Source: Veillonella parvula
GTDB taxonomy: Bacteria; Bacillota; Negativicutes; Veillonellales; Veillonellaceae
Assembly: GCF_902810435.1 (NCBI RefSeq)
Contig: NZ_LR778174.1
Coordinates: forward strand, 496,001 to 560,000
Length of the DNA: 64,000 nt
Direction: 5' to 3'
The notes under the pieces are model-generated. The model searched no databases and was not told where the DNA came from. It was given only the letters and a program-made list of their open reading frames with translations. The position numbers and the translations under genes were made by a program. Shown piece by piece: positions 48,718 to 57,946 of this stretch. Position 1 is the first letter of the stretch, and every line of letters begins with the position of its first letter.

Positions 48718-50532
48718 ATGACAAATAAATGGTTGAAAGTAGCATTAATGGTTACAGCCATTGCTACAGGTACATCCATCAATATTGATGCAGAAACCGT
48801 ATTATATGTACCTCAAGATGATCGTCCTGTAAGTTTGCAATATACAGTCGATACAGCTCGTGAGGCGGGTATGACTGTGTTGACACCACCTCAACACTTG
48901 ATTTCTGGTAAGACGTACCAAGGTCAAGCTGATCAAATTATGGCTTGGGTAGAGCAAAATGCAGGTCGTGCTGATGTTATGGTATTAAGTACAGATACTC
49001 TTATTTATGGAGGTCTTGTAGATTCTCGTAAACATAATATTCCGCTTAGTACGTTGCAAAATCGCTTGAAACGTATTGAAGGTTTAAAAGCGCGTAATAA
49101 AAATGTACGCATCTATGGCTTTGGCACCGTAATGCGTTCTCCACGTGCGAGCGGTGGTGGTACTGAACCGGCCTACTATGCGGAATATGGCCCAACAATC
49201 TTCCAAATTGCTGCATTACAAGATAAATTGGATTCTGGCTCCTTAACGCAAGAAGAAACTCAAAAATTGATGAGTCTGCAAGCCTCTGTTCCTGTGGAAT
49301 ACTTGCAAGACTGGTTTGACCGCCGTCAAAAAAATATGAAAATCAACAAAGAGTTGATTGATGAAACTCGCAGTGGTGTATTCGACTACTTTGCATTAGG
49401 TCATGATGATACATCTCAATTATCTCAATCCGCACTAGAAGGTCGTTACCTCAACAAATATTCCAAGGATATTTCTGTTGAAAAATACGGTAGCTTCCCT
49501 GGTGCTGACCAACTTGGTCTCTTGTTGATGGCGCGTTCCCGTACCGATGTGAGCACAGAAAAACCTACATTCTCCGTAATTTATCCACTCGGTGGTGGCG
49601 GTAAAACATTGCCAGGTTACGAAGATCAAACGATTGATAAAACAATTGCTCAACACGTTGAGGCTGTAGGTGGCACAATGGTGACACAAGGTAAACCAAC
49701 TGTATTATTGGCTGTTAATACACCTCTTACAACGAGCACAGGCGAGTCTGAAAACTTCGAAAACTTCCCGATGATCTCCAACTCTACAAATGCTTTCGTA
49801 GATCGCATTCAACAAGCTGTTGACTCTGGTGTGAACGTAAGCGTTGCAGATATTGCTTTCAATAATGGTGCAGATAATACATTGGTATCCGCTATGTACA
49901 AACGAGATTTGTTGTACAAAATCGGTGCGTATAATGGTTGGAATACAGCAAGTAACACAGTAGGTTACGCTATTGCTCAAGGATTATTGCTTAAATCTAT
50001 GAGTCCAGAAGGTCATCGTGATATGTTGACGCAACAATATTTGGATAACTGGGCATATCAAGCAAATATTCGTAAAGATATTTATCGTATGCAAGATTCT
50101 ATCAGAACAGATAATGTTCGTTACTCTGGTGAATTAAATGAACGTCTTGAAAGTTATTTAGGTGAACGCATTCAAGATTTCGCTGAAAAATACCTTAAAA
50201 TCAATCCTCGTACAGTAAAAGCTACATTCCCATGGGGACGTCTATTTGAAACGGATATCACTGTTTATGACAAACCAGTGGTACCACTTGAAAAAGAATT
50301 ACGCTTGAAACGAGAAGCTGAAGCAAAAGCTAAGGCTGAAGCAGAAGCTAAGGCTAAGGCAGAAGCGGCTGCTAAAGCAAATGGTCAGGCTGTACCAGCA
50401 CAAGCCGCACAACCTGAAAAAGCTGCAACGCCTCAAACACCTACATCTACCCCTCCTGTAGTTAAACAACCAGCTACAGAGTCTCAAGGTCCACGTGTGG
50501 TACCGACACCTGCAGTGGCACCTGGTCAATAG
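48718..50532 (+). CDS. DUF4127 exported protein
   Basis: This 604-residue protein has a signal peptide of about 25 residues. It matches the DUF4127 family: VLYVPQDDRPVSLQYTVD near residue 30, TDTLIYGGLVDSRKH near 97-111 and DNTLVSAMYKRDLLYKIGAYNGWNTASN near 385-412. Members appear in Firmicutes and some Bacteroidetes and may be glycan or peptidoglycan enzymes; the reaction is unknown. The C-terminus is a long Ala/Lys/Glu helix then a Pro/Thr-rich tail. AGAAGGAG precedes the ATG. An acyltransferase follows 10 bases later. Confidence 0.88.
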   Translation: MTNKWLKVALMVTAIATGTSINIDAETVLYVPQDDRPVSLQYTVDTAREAGMTVLTPPQHLISGKTYQGQADQIMAWVEQNAGRADVMVLSTDTLIYGGLVDSRKHNIPLSTLQNRLKRIEGLKARNKNVRIYGFGTVMRSPRASGGGTEPAYYAEYGPTIFQIAALQDKLDSGSLTQEETQKLMSLQASVPVEYLQDWFDRRQKNMKINKELIDETRSGVFDYFALGHDDTSQLSQSALEGRYLNKYSKDISVEKYGSFPGADQLGLLLMARSRTDVSTEKPTFSVIYPLGGGGKTLPGYEDQTIDKTIAQHVEAVGGTMVTQGKPTVLLAVNTPLTTSTGESENFENFPMISNSTNAFVDRIQQAVDSGVNVSVADIAFNNGADNTLVSAMYKRDLLYKIGAYNGWNTASNTVGYAIAQGLLLKSMSPEGHRDMLTQQYLDNWAYQANIRKDIYRMQDSIRTDNVRYSGELNERLESYLGERIQDFAEKYLKINPRTVKATFPWGRLFETDITVYDKPVVPLEKELRLKREAEAKAKAEAEAKAKAEAAAKANGQAVPAQAAQPEKAATPQTPTSTPPVVKQPATESQGPRVVPTPAVAPGQ

Positions 50533-50542
50533 TGAATAGGCA

Positions 50543-51664
50543 ATGGCTATGAAAAAAGCATTTTTACCGGAAATTACTTATATGCGAGGCCTCTGTATGC
50601 TCGGTGTTATCGGCATTCATGTAGGATCTTACGCATTGCAAAATCCTTTTGTAAATTTAGAACTCATCAGCGTGTTAGAAATTCTCTCTCGCTTTGGAGT
50701 GCCTGCGTTTTTCTTTCTCTCTGCATTTGGCTTGTTTTATCATACCTCGGTAGAGGGACCATTCTCATATAAGGAATTTATGCACCGCCGCATTCAGGTG
50801 GTGCTATTTCCATATATTACGTGGTCCATCTTTTACTTGCTATATACAGGGATGACAGCTCATAACCTTGGCAATTTACATCCAGGGCCGTTGGCGATAA
50901 ATCTACTCTTTGGTACCTCTATGTATCATCTATATTTTATGGTTATTTTGCTATGGTTCTACGTGATGATGCCATTATGGCGGGCCATGGTGAAAGTCAT
51001 CTTAAAACGGCCTGTATTTTGGCTGGTGTTACTTTTTGTCATCCAAGTTGGTATCGATTATGTTTCGTCTTACATGCTTGGCCGTTGGGTAACAGAAAAT
51101 CTAAGCAATCAGCCAGTTCTTAAATATCTTTTTGATATGCGACTCAACTATTGGGTTATTCATTATGTGTGGATTTTCCTTTTAGGTGCCGTATGTGCTG
51201 AACGATATGAAATCGTCTGCGAATATATGTGGCGTTATCGTTACCTTTTAGGCGTCAGTGCGGTAAGCTCTATATTATTGATGCTTGGCTCTTATTACTA
51301 TGTCATGGACGTATGGCATTATACTGTGTTAGAAGCAATTTACACGGTACATCAAATGAGTCCTATGGGCGTTCTTTATACAGGATTGGGAACGATGTTT
51401 AGTTTATTCCTATTCCAAAGGCTACCTATGAATGTGACTATGGAGTCCATTTGGTCTGAGATAGGCGATAAATCGTATGGTATTTATTTAGCGCATCCAT
51501 TTTGGTTGTTAATCATTTCTGGTGTGATGGCTAAATATAATCTCTTGTATACGGTGACCAACGTGCTAATTATGTATGTTATGGCGTTGGGATTATCCTA
51601 TTTGTCTACGGTGGCTCTTAATTATGTGCCTAAATCTATCCGTAAATTTATACTGGGGCATTAG
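50543..51664 (+). CDS. Acyltransferase 3 family membrane protein
   Basis: This 373-residue protein has about ten spans and the acyltransferase 3 start TYMRGLCMLGVIGIHVGSYAL with the conserved His of the family. Later motifs are FGVPAFFFLSAFGLFYH and GIYLAHPFWLLI. Such enzymes add acetyl or other acyl groups to surface sugars or peptidoglycan. Start 50543 or 50549 are both possible; neither has a strong ribosome site. It follows the DUF4127 gene closely, so the two likely share an operon and substrate. Confidence 0.88.
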   Translation: MAMKKAFLPEITYMRGLCMLGVIGIHVGSYALQNPFVNLELISVLEILSRFGVPAFFFLSAFGLFYHTSVEGPFSYKEFMHRRIQVVLFPYITWSIFYLLYTGMTAHNLGNLHPGPLAINLLFGTSMYHLYFMVILLWFYVMMPLWRAMVKVILKRPVFWLVLLFVIQVGIDYVSSYMLGRWVTENLSNQPVLKYLFDMRLNYWVIHYVWIFLLGAVCAERYEIVCEYMWRYRYLLGVSAVSSILLMLGSYYYVMDVWHYTVLEAIYTVHQMSPMGVLYTGLGTMFSLFLFQRLPMNVTMESIWSEIGDKSYGIYLAHPFWLLIISGVMAKYNLLYTVTNVLIMYVMALGLSYLSTVALNYVPKSIRKFILGH

Positions 51665-51946
51665 TTTAGTATGAGAACTATTTTATAGAGAGCCCTAATT
51701 GGTGCTAGTACGTTAATGGTGTACGTAGTTTTAGTTAGTTTTGTAGTGCTGATTTAGTATAAAAATAATATTTGTTATACATCCGCTAGGATATAGTTTT
51801 TAACTATGGTATCCTAGCGGATTTTTGTATATCGAATTAATATCTTTCACAAAGTAAAGTGTGAAAATTTAAAAGTAATTGTGTTATAATAAGTCCATGA
51901 TGATTACCACTTGATAGAGTAACGAAATAGAAAAAGAGGTGCTCCT
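51665..51946. promoter_or_regulatory. Intergenic region with terminator and the dat promoter with operator
   Basis: A terminator hairpin (51781-51826) ends the acyltransferase unit. TTTCACA (51845-51851) and TGTGAAA (51860-51866) form a perfect inverted repeat with an eight-base spacer. It sits over the -35 region of an extended -10 promoter (TG-T-TATAAT, 51882-51890). A regulator binding there would repress dat. Which regulator is unknown. Confidence 0.55.
51781..51828 (+). terminator. Terminator of the acyltransferase operon
   Basis: ATCCGCTAGGATA and TATCCTAGCGGAT pair, with an inner TAGTT/AACTA extension, and are followed by a T run. Confidence 0.95.
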
Positions 51947-52804
51947 ATGCAAGAATTAACATATTTTAACGGTGAATTCGTCGAATCAGGTGCCAAAGTT
52001 ATCAGTATTGATGACCGTGGCTATTTGTTTGGTGACTCTGTATATGAAGTTGTTCGCGTCGTAAAAGGCCGTTGCTTCGCTTTGTCTTACCACCAAGATC
52101 GTTTGTATCGCTCTATGCGTGAAATGGATATCCCTGTAAAAATGACCCCTGATGATTTGACAGAATTGCACGAAATTTTGATCGAGCAAAGTGAAATCAA
52201 AGAGGGCTATATTTATTTACAAATCTCTCGTGGTGTAGCATCACGTCACCATGCTTATGATCGCTCCAAATTAGAACCACAAATGCTTATGTTTATCCGT
52301 ACCTTGGATTTAGATGAAGTTAATAAATTGGGTGAAGGTGTAAAAGCGATAGCTTTACCTGATGAACGTTGGGAGCATGTAGATATTAAGACTACAAACT
52401 TGATCCCGAATATCTTGGCACAAACAAAAGCAGAAAAGAAATTTGCCTATACAGCAATGCTATTTCGCGATGGTATTTGCACAGAAGGTGCAACATCTAA
52501 TGTGTTTGCTGTTAAAGATGGTATCTTGTACACGCATCCAGCGGATAATCATATCTTAAAAGGTATTACGCGCCAAATGATCTTAACGCGTGTAGCACCA
52601 TCTTTAGGTATTACCATTATTGAGAAAGAATTCAATCGTAATTTTGTAGATGATGCGGATGAATTATTCTTTACCGATACAATTGGTGGTGTCATCCCAA
52701 TTACTAAGCTAGACAGAAATTTAGTATCTGGTGGTAAACCAGGTGCCATTACACTTCGTCTACGCGAAGCACTAGAAAAATTGATGGAAGAAGGGCTACC
52801 TTGA
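51947..52804 (+). CDS. dat: D-amino-acid aminotransferase
   Basis: This 285-residue PLP enzyme (aminotransferase class IV) has IDDRGYLFGDSVYEVVRV, DIKTTNLIPNILA with Schiff-base K148, and CTEGATSNVFAVKDG. The sequence order follows Bacillus D-alanine aminotransferase closely, which supplies D-glutamate or D-alanine for peptidoglycan. A branched-chain aminotransferase is less likely because of the RGYLFGD and RGVASR patterns. GAGGTG precedes the ATG. The glutamate racemase gene lies 6.4 kb on. Confidence 0.93.
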   Translation: MQELTYFNGEFVESGAKVISIDDRGYLFGDSVYEVVRVVKGRCFALSYHQDRLYRSMREMDIPVKMTPDDLTELHEILIEQSEIKEGYIYLQISRGVASRHHAYDRSKLEPQMLMFIRTLDLDEVNKLGEGVKAIALPDERWEHVDIKTTNLIPNILAQTKAEKKFAYTAMLFRDGICTEGATSNVFAVKDGILYTHPADNHILKGITRQMILTRVAPSLGITIIEKEFNRNFVDDADELFFTDTIGGVIPITKLDRNLVSGGKPGAITLRLREALEKLMEEGLP

Positions 52805-52859
52805 TAGATAAGTTGCTTTCATCAAATGATACACATTTACCTTAAGAAAGGAAATTATT

Positions 52860-53906
52860 TTGATACAATTAGAACACATTAGTAAAGTCTATGAAGGTGC
52901 TACTCGTGTGGAAGCGTTGAAAGATATTAGCCTAAATGTGAAAGAAGGCGAAATCTTTGGCATTATCGGCCAATCCGGTGCCGGTAAATCCACCTTGATT
53001 CGTTGCATCAATATGCTCGAAGCACCTACATCTGGCTCTGTTATCGTAAATGGTACAGATTTAACAACACTTAGCAAATCTGATTTGCGTAAAGCGCGCA
53101 AAGATATTGGCATGATTTTCCAACATTTTAATCTCTTGTCCTCTCGTACCGTATATGACAATGTGGCATTTCCGTTGGAATTACAAGGAATGAGCAAATC
53201 TGAAATCAAGGAACGCATTACGCCAATTCTTGATATTGTAGGCCTTACAGACCGGATGAACAACTATCCATCTCAATTGTCTGGTGGTCAAAAACAACGT
53301 GTTGGTATTGCTCGTGCATTGGCCTCTAATCCAAAGGTTCTCCTTTGTGACGAAGCTACATCTGCCCTTGATCCTCAAACAACAGATTCTATTTTGAAAT
53401 TGTTGAAAAATATTAATGAGAAGATGGGGCTCACTATTGTACTCATTACACATGAGATGCACGTTATCCGTGAAATCTGTGATCGCGTGGCGGTTATTGA
53501 AGGCGGTGTCATCCTCGAAGAAGGTAGTACTATTGAAGTATTCACACATCCTCGCGAAAATACGACAAAAGAGTTTATTAGCTCTGTAGTGAGTGATAAC
53601 TTACCTCCAGAAGCATTGGAACATCTAGAGTTGCATGATCAATGGATTGCAGGGACCGCACCATTAGTACGCCTCAAATTTACAGGACAAGCAACAGATG
53701 AGCCTGTAGTAGCAGGCCTTGTAAGACGCTTTAATTTAGATGTAAGCATCCTTTTTGGGGGCATTGATTACATCCAAAATACGAGCGTTGGTCGCCTTAT
53801 CGTTATTTTGAATGGTGACCCAGAAAATGCGCAAGAAGGTTTGGACTACATCAAAACGTTACCAATTGAAAGCGAGGTGATCGGTTATGTCAGAGCAAAT
53901 CATTAA
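52860..53906 (+). CDS. metN: Methionine ABC transporter ATP-binding protein
   Basis: This 348-residue ATPase has Walker A (GQSGAGKST, residues 37-45), the LSGGQKQR signature, Walker B (VLLCDEATS) and a C-terminal NIL domain (about 270-345), which binds methionine to inhibit transport. It starts at TTG with AAGGAAA upstream. The end overlaps metI by 20 bases. Its binding protein MetQ is encoded separately at 39573-40391. Confidence 0.95.
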   Translation: MIQLEHISKVYEGATRVEALKDISLNVKEGEIFGIIGQSGAGKSTLIRCINMLEAPTSGSVIVNGTDLTTLSKSDLRKARKDIGMIFQHFNLLSSRTVYDNVAFPLELQGMSKSEIKERITPILDIVGLTDRMNNYPSQLSGGQKQRVGIARALASNPKVLLCDEATSALDPQTTDSILKLLKNINEKMGLTIVLITHEMHVIREICDRVAVIEGGVILEEGSTIEVFTHPRENTTKEFISSVVSDNLPPEALEHLELHDQWIAGTAPLVRLKFTGQATDEPVVAGLVRRFNLDVSILFGGIDYIQNTSVGRLIVILNGDPENAQEGLDYIKTLPIESEVIGYVRANH

Positions 53907-54540
53907 TCTACTCATAACTGGTACCCTTGATACATTGCAAATGACGATAATTTCTACCGTAATGGCAATGTTATTAGGTATTCCTCTTGGTGTTGTTCTG
54001 GTCGTTACTTCTAAAGGTCATATCTTGGAGAATGTAACACTCAATAAAGTATTGGGTGCCATTGTCAATGCCACGCGTTCTGTACCTTTCATCATCTTGA
54101 TGGTTGCCATCATTCCGTTTACTCGTATGGTGGTAGGTACCTCCATTGGTACAACTGCAGCATGTGTGCCGTTGACCATTGCGGCCATTCCATTTTTGGC
54201 ACGCCTAGTAGAAACGTCTATTAAGGACATCAATTTTGGCGTTATCGAGGCGGCTCAATCCATGGGGGCAAGCCCATTACAAATCATTTGGAAAGTATTA
54301 TTACCAGAAGCATTGCCAACAATTATTGACAATGTAACGGTGCTTATCGTTAACCTCATCGGTTACTCTGCGATGGCTGGTGCTATTGGTGGTGGTGGTC
54401 TTGGGGATATTGCTATCCGATATGGTTACCAACGTTTCCAAGCCGATATTATGATCGCTACAATCATCATCTTGATTGTATTGGTACAAGTTGTACAAAT
54501 GATTGGTGATGCTTGGTCTAAAGCGATGAATAAGAAGTAG
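53887..54540 (+). CDS. metI: Methionine ABC transporter permease
   Basis: This 217-residue permease has five membrane spans. The conserved loop EAAQSMGASPLQIIWKVLLPEALP, near residues 121-144, holds the coupling helix that contacts MetN. It follows metN with a 20-base overlap and GAGGTG upstream. Together with MetN and MetQ it imports methionine. Confidence 0.95.
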   Translation: MSEQIINLLITGTLDTLQMTIISTVMAMLLGIPLGVVLVVTSKGHILENVTLNKVLGAIVNATRSVPFIILMVAIIPFTRMVVGTSIGTTAACVPLTIAAIPFLARLVETSIKDINFGVIEAAQSMGASPLQIIWKVLLPEALPTIIDNVTVLIVNLIGYSAMAGAIGGGGLGDIAIRYGYQRFQADIMIATIIILIVLVQVVQMIGDAWSKAMNKK

Positions 54541-54549
54541 GAGGATCCT

Positions 54550-54846
54550 ATGAGTATCAATGAAAAATTGAGAAGTCAACAAAATGACGAATTGTTCACC
54601 GCCATTTTAACGCTTGAAAATACAGAGGAATGCTATGCATTTTTTGAAGATATCTGTACGATTAACGAATTAAAAGCATTATCTCAACGCTTACAAGTAG
54701 CAAAAATGCTTCGCGCAGGGGATAGCTATGAGAAAATCGTAGAAGAAACGGGTGCGAGTACTGCTACGATTAGTCGTGTAAAGCGCTGTTTAGTATATGG
54801 TGCGGATGGTTATACATTGGCCCTCGATCGTCTAGGTGCAAAATAA
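54550..54846 (+). CDS. TrpR-like regulator (YerC/YecD family)
   Basis: This 98-residue protein belongs to the YerC/YecD group of TrpR-related DNA-binding proteins. It has CTINELKALSQRLQVAKMLRAGDSYEKI and TGASTATISRVKRCLVYG, where the latter is the helix-turn-helix. AGGAGG precedes the ATG, and the gene lies nine bases from metI, so it may share the transporter operon. The ligand and target genes are unknown. It does not look like a tryptophan repressor in the strict sense. Confidence 0.88.
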   Translation: MSINEKLRSQQNDELFTAILTLENTEECYAFFEDICTINELKALSQRLQVAKMLRAGDSYEKIVEETGASTATISRVKRCLVYGADGYTLALDRLGAK

Positions 54847-54911
54847 AATAAATTAGCATGACAACGGTGGCCTTTGGCGACCGTTGATGTGCTATCTGTA
54901 GGAGGTTTATT

Positions 54912-55706
54912 ATGGAGTGGCTCATTGCGGTAACAGGTTTACCATTTGATATCCTTATACTCGTTTTACTCGCCGTAGCTGGTGCGTTTGCTGGCTTTGT
55001 AGACTCCATTGTGGGCGGCGGAGGCCTCATTTCTGTACCTGCCATGTTATTAACAAATCTTCCACCTAGTATGGCTCTGGGCAGCAATAAATTATCCAGT
55101 ATTTTTGGTGCTGGCAGTGCATCGATTACATTTTTGAGAAATCACATGGTTGATTTTTCCCTAGTTCGCAAATTATTGCCTTTTACCTTTGTGGGTTCTA
55201 TGCTTGGTACATTGGCGGTTGTTTCTTTACCACCGCTATATGTAAAGCCTATTATCATCATATTACTTGTTTGCGTAACACTCTTTGTGGTGTTCAAAAA
55301 AGACTGGGGTGAAATCAATCGTACATCTCAGGTAGCAGGAAAAGCGCTATATATTTGTATGACTTTTGCTCTTGGCATCGGTGTATATGATGGCTTTATA
55401 GGCCCTGGTACAGGTACATTTTTGATTATGGGCTTTATCTTTACAGGTTTTGATTTCTTGCATGCTTCTGCTAACGCAAAGATATTGAATTTTACTAGTA
55501 ATTTGGCGTCTCTATTGGTGTTTTTATATTTAGGACACGTCAATGTTAAGTATGGTCTTGCCACCGGGGCAGGTCAAATTATAGGTGCTTATTTAGGCTC
55601 GCATTTGGCAATTGCGAAGGGCTCATCTTTGGTGCGAGTTGTATTCTTGTCGGTAACGACAGTTATGTTGTTGAAATTAGTCTATGACTATATTTCAACA
55701 TTATAG
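54912..55706 (+). CDS. TSUP-family permease (TauE/SafE)
   Basis: This 264-residue membrane protein has eight spans and the TSUP motifs GAFAGFVDSIVGGGGLISVPAML near residues 24-46 and GLATGAGQIIGAYLGSHLAI near 215-234. The family exports sulfite, sulfoacetate or related organic sulfur anions. Next to methionine transport this could be sulfur-related, but substrate is inference. GGAGG precedes the ATG. It ends 11 bases before an SDR gene. Confidence 0.9.
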   Translation: MEWLIAVTGLPFDILILVLLAVAGAFAGFVDSIVGGGGLISVPAMLLTNLPPSMALGSNKLSSIFGAGSASITFLRNHMVDFSLVRKLLPFTFVGSMLGTLAVVSLPPLYVKPIIIILLVCVTLFVVFKKDWGEINRTSQVAGKALYICMTFALGIGVYDGFIGPGTGTFLIMGFIFTGFDFLHASANAKILNFTSNLASLLVFLYLGHVNVKYGLATGAGQIIGAYLGSHLAIAKGSSLVRVVFLSVTTVMLLKLVYDYISTL

Positions 55707-55717
55707 GAGGGCAAGGT

Positions 55718-56485
55718 ATGCCTCATAAAAGTGATGTTCAAGTGGCCTTGATTAGTGGTGGTACATCGGGTATTGGATTTGCTACGGCAAAGCTTTTACT
55801 CAAAGAAGGTTGGTGTGTAGTCATCAATGGTCGAAATGAAAAAGTTGGTCAAAAGGCTAAAACTAAGCTACGTCGTTACTCCTCTAAGGTACAATATATT
55901 CAAGGTGATGTATCTAAAATTGAGGACTGTCAGCGAATTGTAAAAGAAACAGTAGATTTATTTGGTGGGGTGTCTGCTCTTGTAACAGCTGCAGGCTATT
56001 ATGAAGAAGAGTTGCTAGCTGATGTTACAGAGGCAGCTTTTGATGAAATGTTTGGGACTAATGTAAAAGGTACTGTATTCTTATGTCAAGCGGCGCTTCC
56101 CTATTTACGATCATCAAAGGGCAGTATTGTAACAATCGCTAGTGATGCAGGTTTACAAGGTAATGTAGCGTGTTCTGTATATGGTGCATCAAAGGGGGCT
56201 GTAGTGAGCTTTACAAAATCTCTATCCCTTGAAATGGCACCTCACAGCGTTCGTGTAAACTGTGTGTGTCCTGGTGATGTAGATACATCATTAGTGGACA
56301 AACAGATTGCTAATGCCAATCAAGATGCGGCAGCTGCAAAGGCTGAAATGGGCCAACATTACCCATTAGGTCGCATTGCTAAGCCCCATGAAATTGGCGA
56401 AGTAATTGTATTTTTGTTGAGTAATAAGGCTTCTTTTGTGACAGGTGCAGCATGGACAATCGATGGTGGACTCACAAGTTGGTAA
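55718..56485 (+). CDS. Short-chain dehydrogenase/reductase
   Basis: This 255-residue SDR enzyme has the NAD(P) motif ISGGTSGIGFATA (residues 13-25), the catalytic S (VTIASDAGLQGN), and Y-x3-K (VYGASKG), followed by RVNCVCPGDVDTSLVD. It resembles 3-oxoacyl-ACP reductase-like members, but the substrate is unknown. AGGAGG precedes the ATG, and it forms a unit with the TSUP permease. Confidence 0.9.
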   Translation: MPHKSDVQVALISGGTSGIGFATAKLLLKEGWCVVINGRNEKVGQKAKTKLRRYSSKVQYIQGDVSKIEDCQRIVKETVDLFGGVSALVTAAGYYEEELLADVTEAAFDEMFGTNVKGTVFLCQAALPYLRSSKGSIVTIASDAGLQGNVACSVYGASKGAVVSFTKSLSLEMAPHSVRVNCVCPGDVDTSLVDKQIANANQDAAAAKAEMGQHYPLGRIAKPHEIGEVIVFLLSNKASFVTGAAWTIDGGLTSW

Positions 56486-56611
56486 TATAGAAAATATTAG
56501 AAGCTGTTATATATGGATAATTAGAAAAATTCATTTCACTTCTATCAATAGAATGGTATAATAATACTAATAATAAGACCTATAGTTGGTTCACAACAAA
56601 GGAGAATACTT

Positions 56612-57463
56612 ATGGCAGAATATAATGGCGTAACACTTGAGCCACTTATGGATGGATCTCAAGATCGTGACTATCAAGTTGAACAATTTATTTTCTGGGG
56701 GGCAGGTCGTGCGGCAGCATTGGCATTATCCTCTAAATTCAGCAGTGTCGCTTTGTGCGCCAATGCTACGTACATGGTAACTCGTATTGCTCATCTTTAT
56801 GACGTAGAATTGCAAGCTGGTGCTGTAGTTGGTTTAGTAGGTGGTCTTAGCACAGCTGTAGGTACAGCTGCAGTATCCCTTCTAATTCCAATTAAAGCTG
56901 TTCGCGTTCCTGTAGCTATCGGTTTAACTTATGCTATAGGTAAAATTGCAAATATTTGGATTCAAGATGGTATGCCTTCTGATATCGAACGTTACAAACC
57001 GATGGTTGCTGAATTCCTTGAAAATGGTAAAGCTATTGCTTCTGAAATCGTTCGTGATGCAAGTGCTAGTATTCCTTTCACTCAAGGTCAACGTGATGTA
57101 TGGGCTGGGATTGCTAATGAAACAGGTCTTGCTAAAGAATCTTTAAAGCAAGTTTACGAAGAAAAAGTAACACCTGCCATCAATAAATGGAATAATGAAA
57201 CAAAATACCAAATTCATGATAACGCAGCAGAAGTTGTAGCAAAGGTTTCTGATGCAGCGAAAGAAAAACTTGATTCTGCTAAAGAAGGTATTGAAGTAGC
57301 TAAAGAATTCGCAAAAGGTGGTGTAGAAGTGGCAAAAGCTTCTGCACAGGTAGCAGTAGAAACTGCAAAAATTAAAGCTTCTGATGCTGTAGAGACAGCA
57401 AAAGATGTTGCTACAAACACTGTTAACACAGCGAAAGATAAAATTGGCGGTTTGCGTAAATAA
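56612..57463 (+). CDS. Hypothetical membrane protein with helical repeat tail
   Basis: This 283-residue protein has hydrophobic regions near residues 26-45, 68-90 and 95-115, which are probably membrane-embedded. The C-terminal 100 residues are a run of 11-residue-like helical repeats rich in Lys/Ala/Val (KVSDAAKEKLDSAKEGIEVA, KASDAVETAKDVATNTVNTA), like LEA- or YtxH-type amphipathic helices. AAGGAG precedes the ATG. Family unknown. It is 22 bases before a DUF1232 gene, which may be its partner. Confidence 0.75.
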   Translation: MAEYNGVTLEPLMDGSQDRDYQVEQFIFWGAGRAAALALSSKFSSVALCANATYMVTRIAHLYDVELQAGAVVGLVGGLSTAVGTAAVSLLIPIKAVRVPVAIGLTYAIGKIANIWIQDGMPSDIERYKPMVAEFLENGKAIASEIVRDASASIPFTQGQRDVWAGIANETGLAKESLKQVYEEKVTPAINKWNNETKYQIHDNAAEVVAKVSDAAKEKLDSAKEGIEVAKEFAKGGVEVAKASAQVAVETAKIKASDAVETAKDVATNTVNTAKDKIGGLRK

Positions 57464-57485
57464 ACGCTGAAGGATTATTATTACT

Positions 57486-57830
57486 ATGAATCCATTTAAG
57501 ATTATTAAATATGGTAAGTATTTTAGCGAATCAAGATTTTTAGGGTTTCTTGGTCGATATGGTAAGAAACTTGCCTTTGTACAACAAGCAGTAACCTTGT
57601 TCCTTTGTTTTCGCGACAAGGATACTCCCAAATATGTAAAAGCGGTCATTGCAGGTGCCTTAGGATATTTGGTATTACCTATTGATATTGTACCGGATAC
57701 GATTGCTGTATTAGGTTGGGTAGATGATGTGGCAGTACTCGGATTAGCCTTTAAGATTGCGAATCGTTATATCAAAACGAGTCATCAAGAAGAGGCAAAA
57801 AAATTCTTTCCATTTGGTAGCAGTCGCTAA
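57486..57830 (+). CDS. DUF1232 (YkvA-like) membrane protein
   Basis: This 114-residue protein has the DUF1232 core AVIAGALGYLVLPIDIVPDTIAVLGWVDDVAVLGLAFKI near residues 52-90, a single membrane hairpin with the P-x-D-x-x-PD motif. The family's role is unknown. It follows the helical-repeat protein, probably in one operon, and a terminator closes the unit. Confidence 0.9.
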   Translation: MNPFKIIKYGKYFSESRFLGFLGRYGKKLAFVQQAVTLFLCFRDKDTPKYVKAVIAGALGYLVLPIDIVPDTIAVLGWVDDVAVLGLAFKIANRYIKTSHQEEAKKFFPFGSSR

Positions 57831-57843
57831 CTTTTACCATTTT

Positions 57844-57882
57844 AGGCAGTTTGATCCACAGTGATTGAACTGCCTTTATTTA
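57844..57882 (+). terminator. Terminator after the DUF1232 gene
   Basis: AGGCAGTTTGATC pairs with GATTGAACTGCCT (one mismatch) around CACAGT, followed by TTTATTT. Confidence 0.9.
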
Positions 57883-57946
57883 TTTGACACCCTAAAGTAA
57901 TAGATATAGAATAAAAATTGTATACTATTTAAAAAGGACAGAATTT

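Noticed and set aside
50325-50375. Repeated GCTAAGGCTGAAGC-like units at the DUF4127 3' end
   Set aside because: They encode a Lys/Ala/Glu helix within one gene and are not a separate repeat element.
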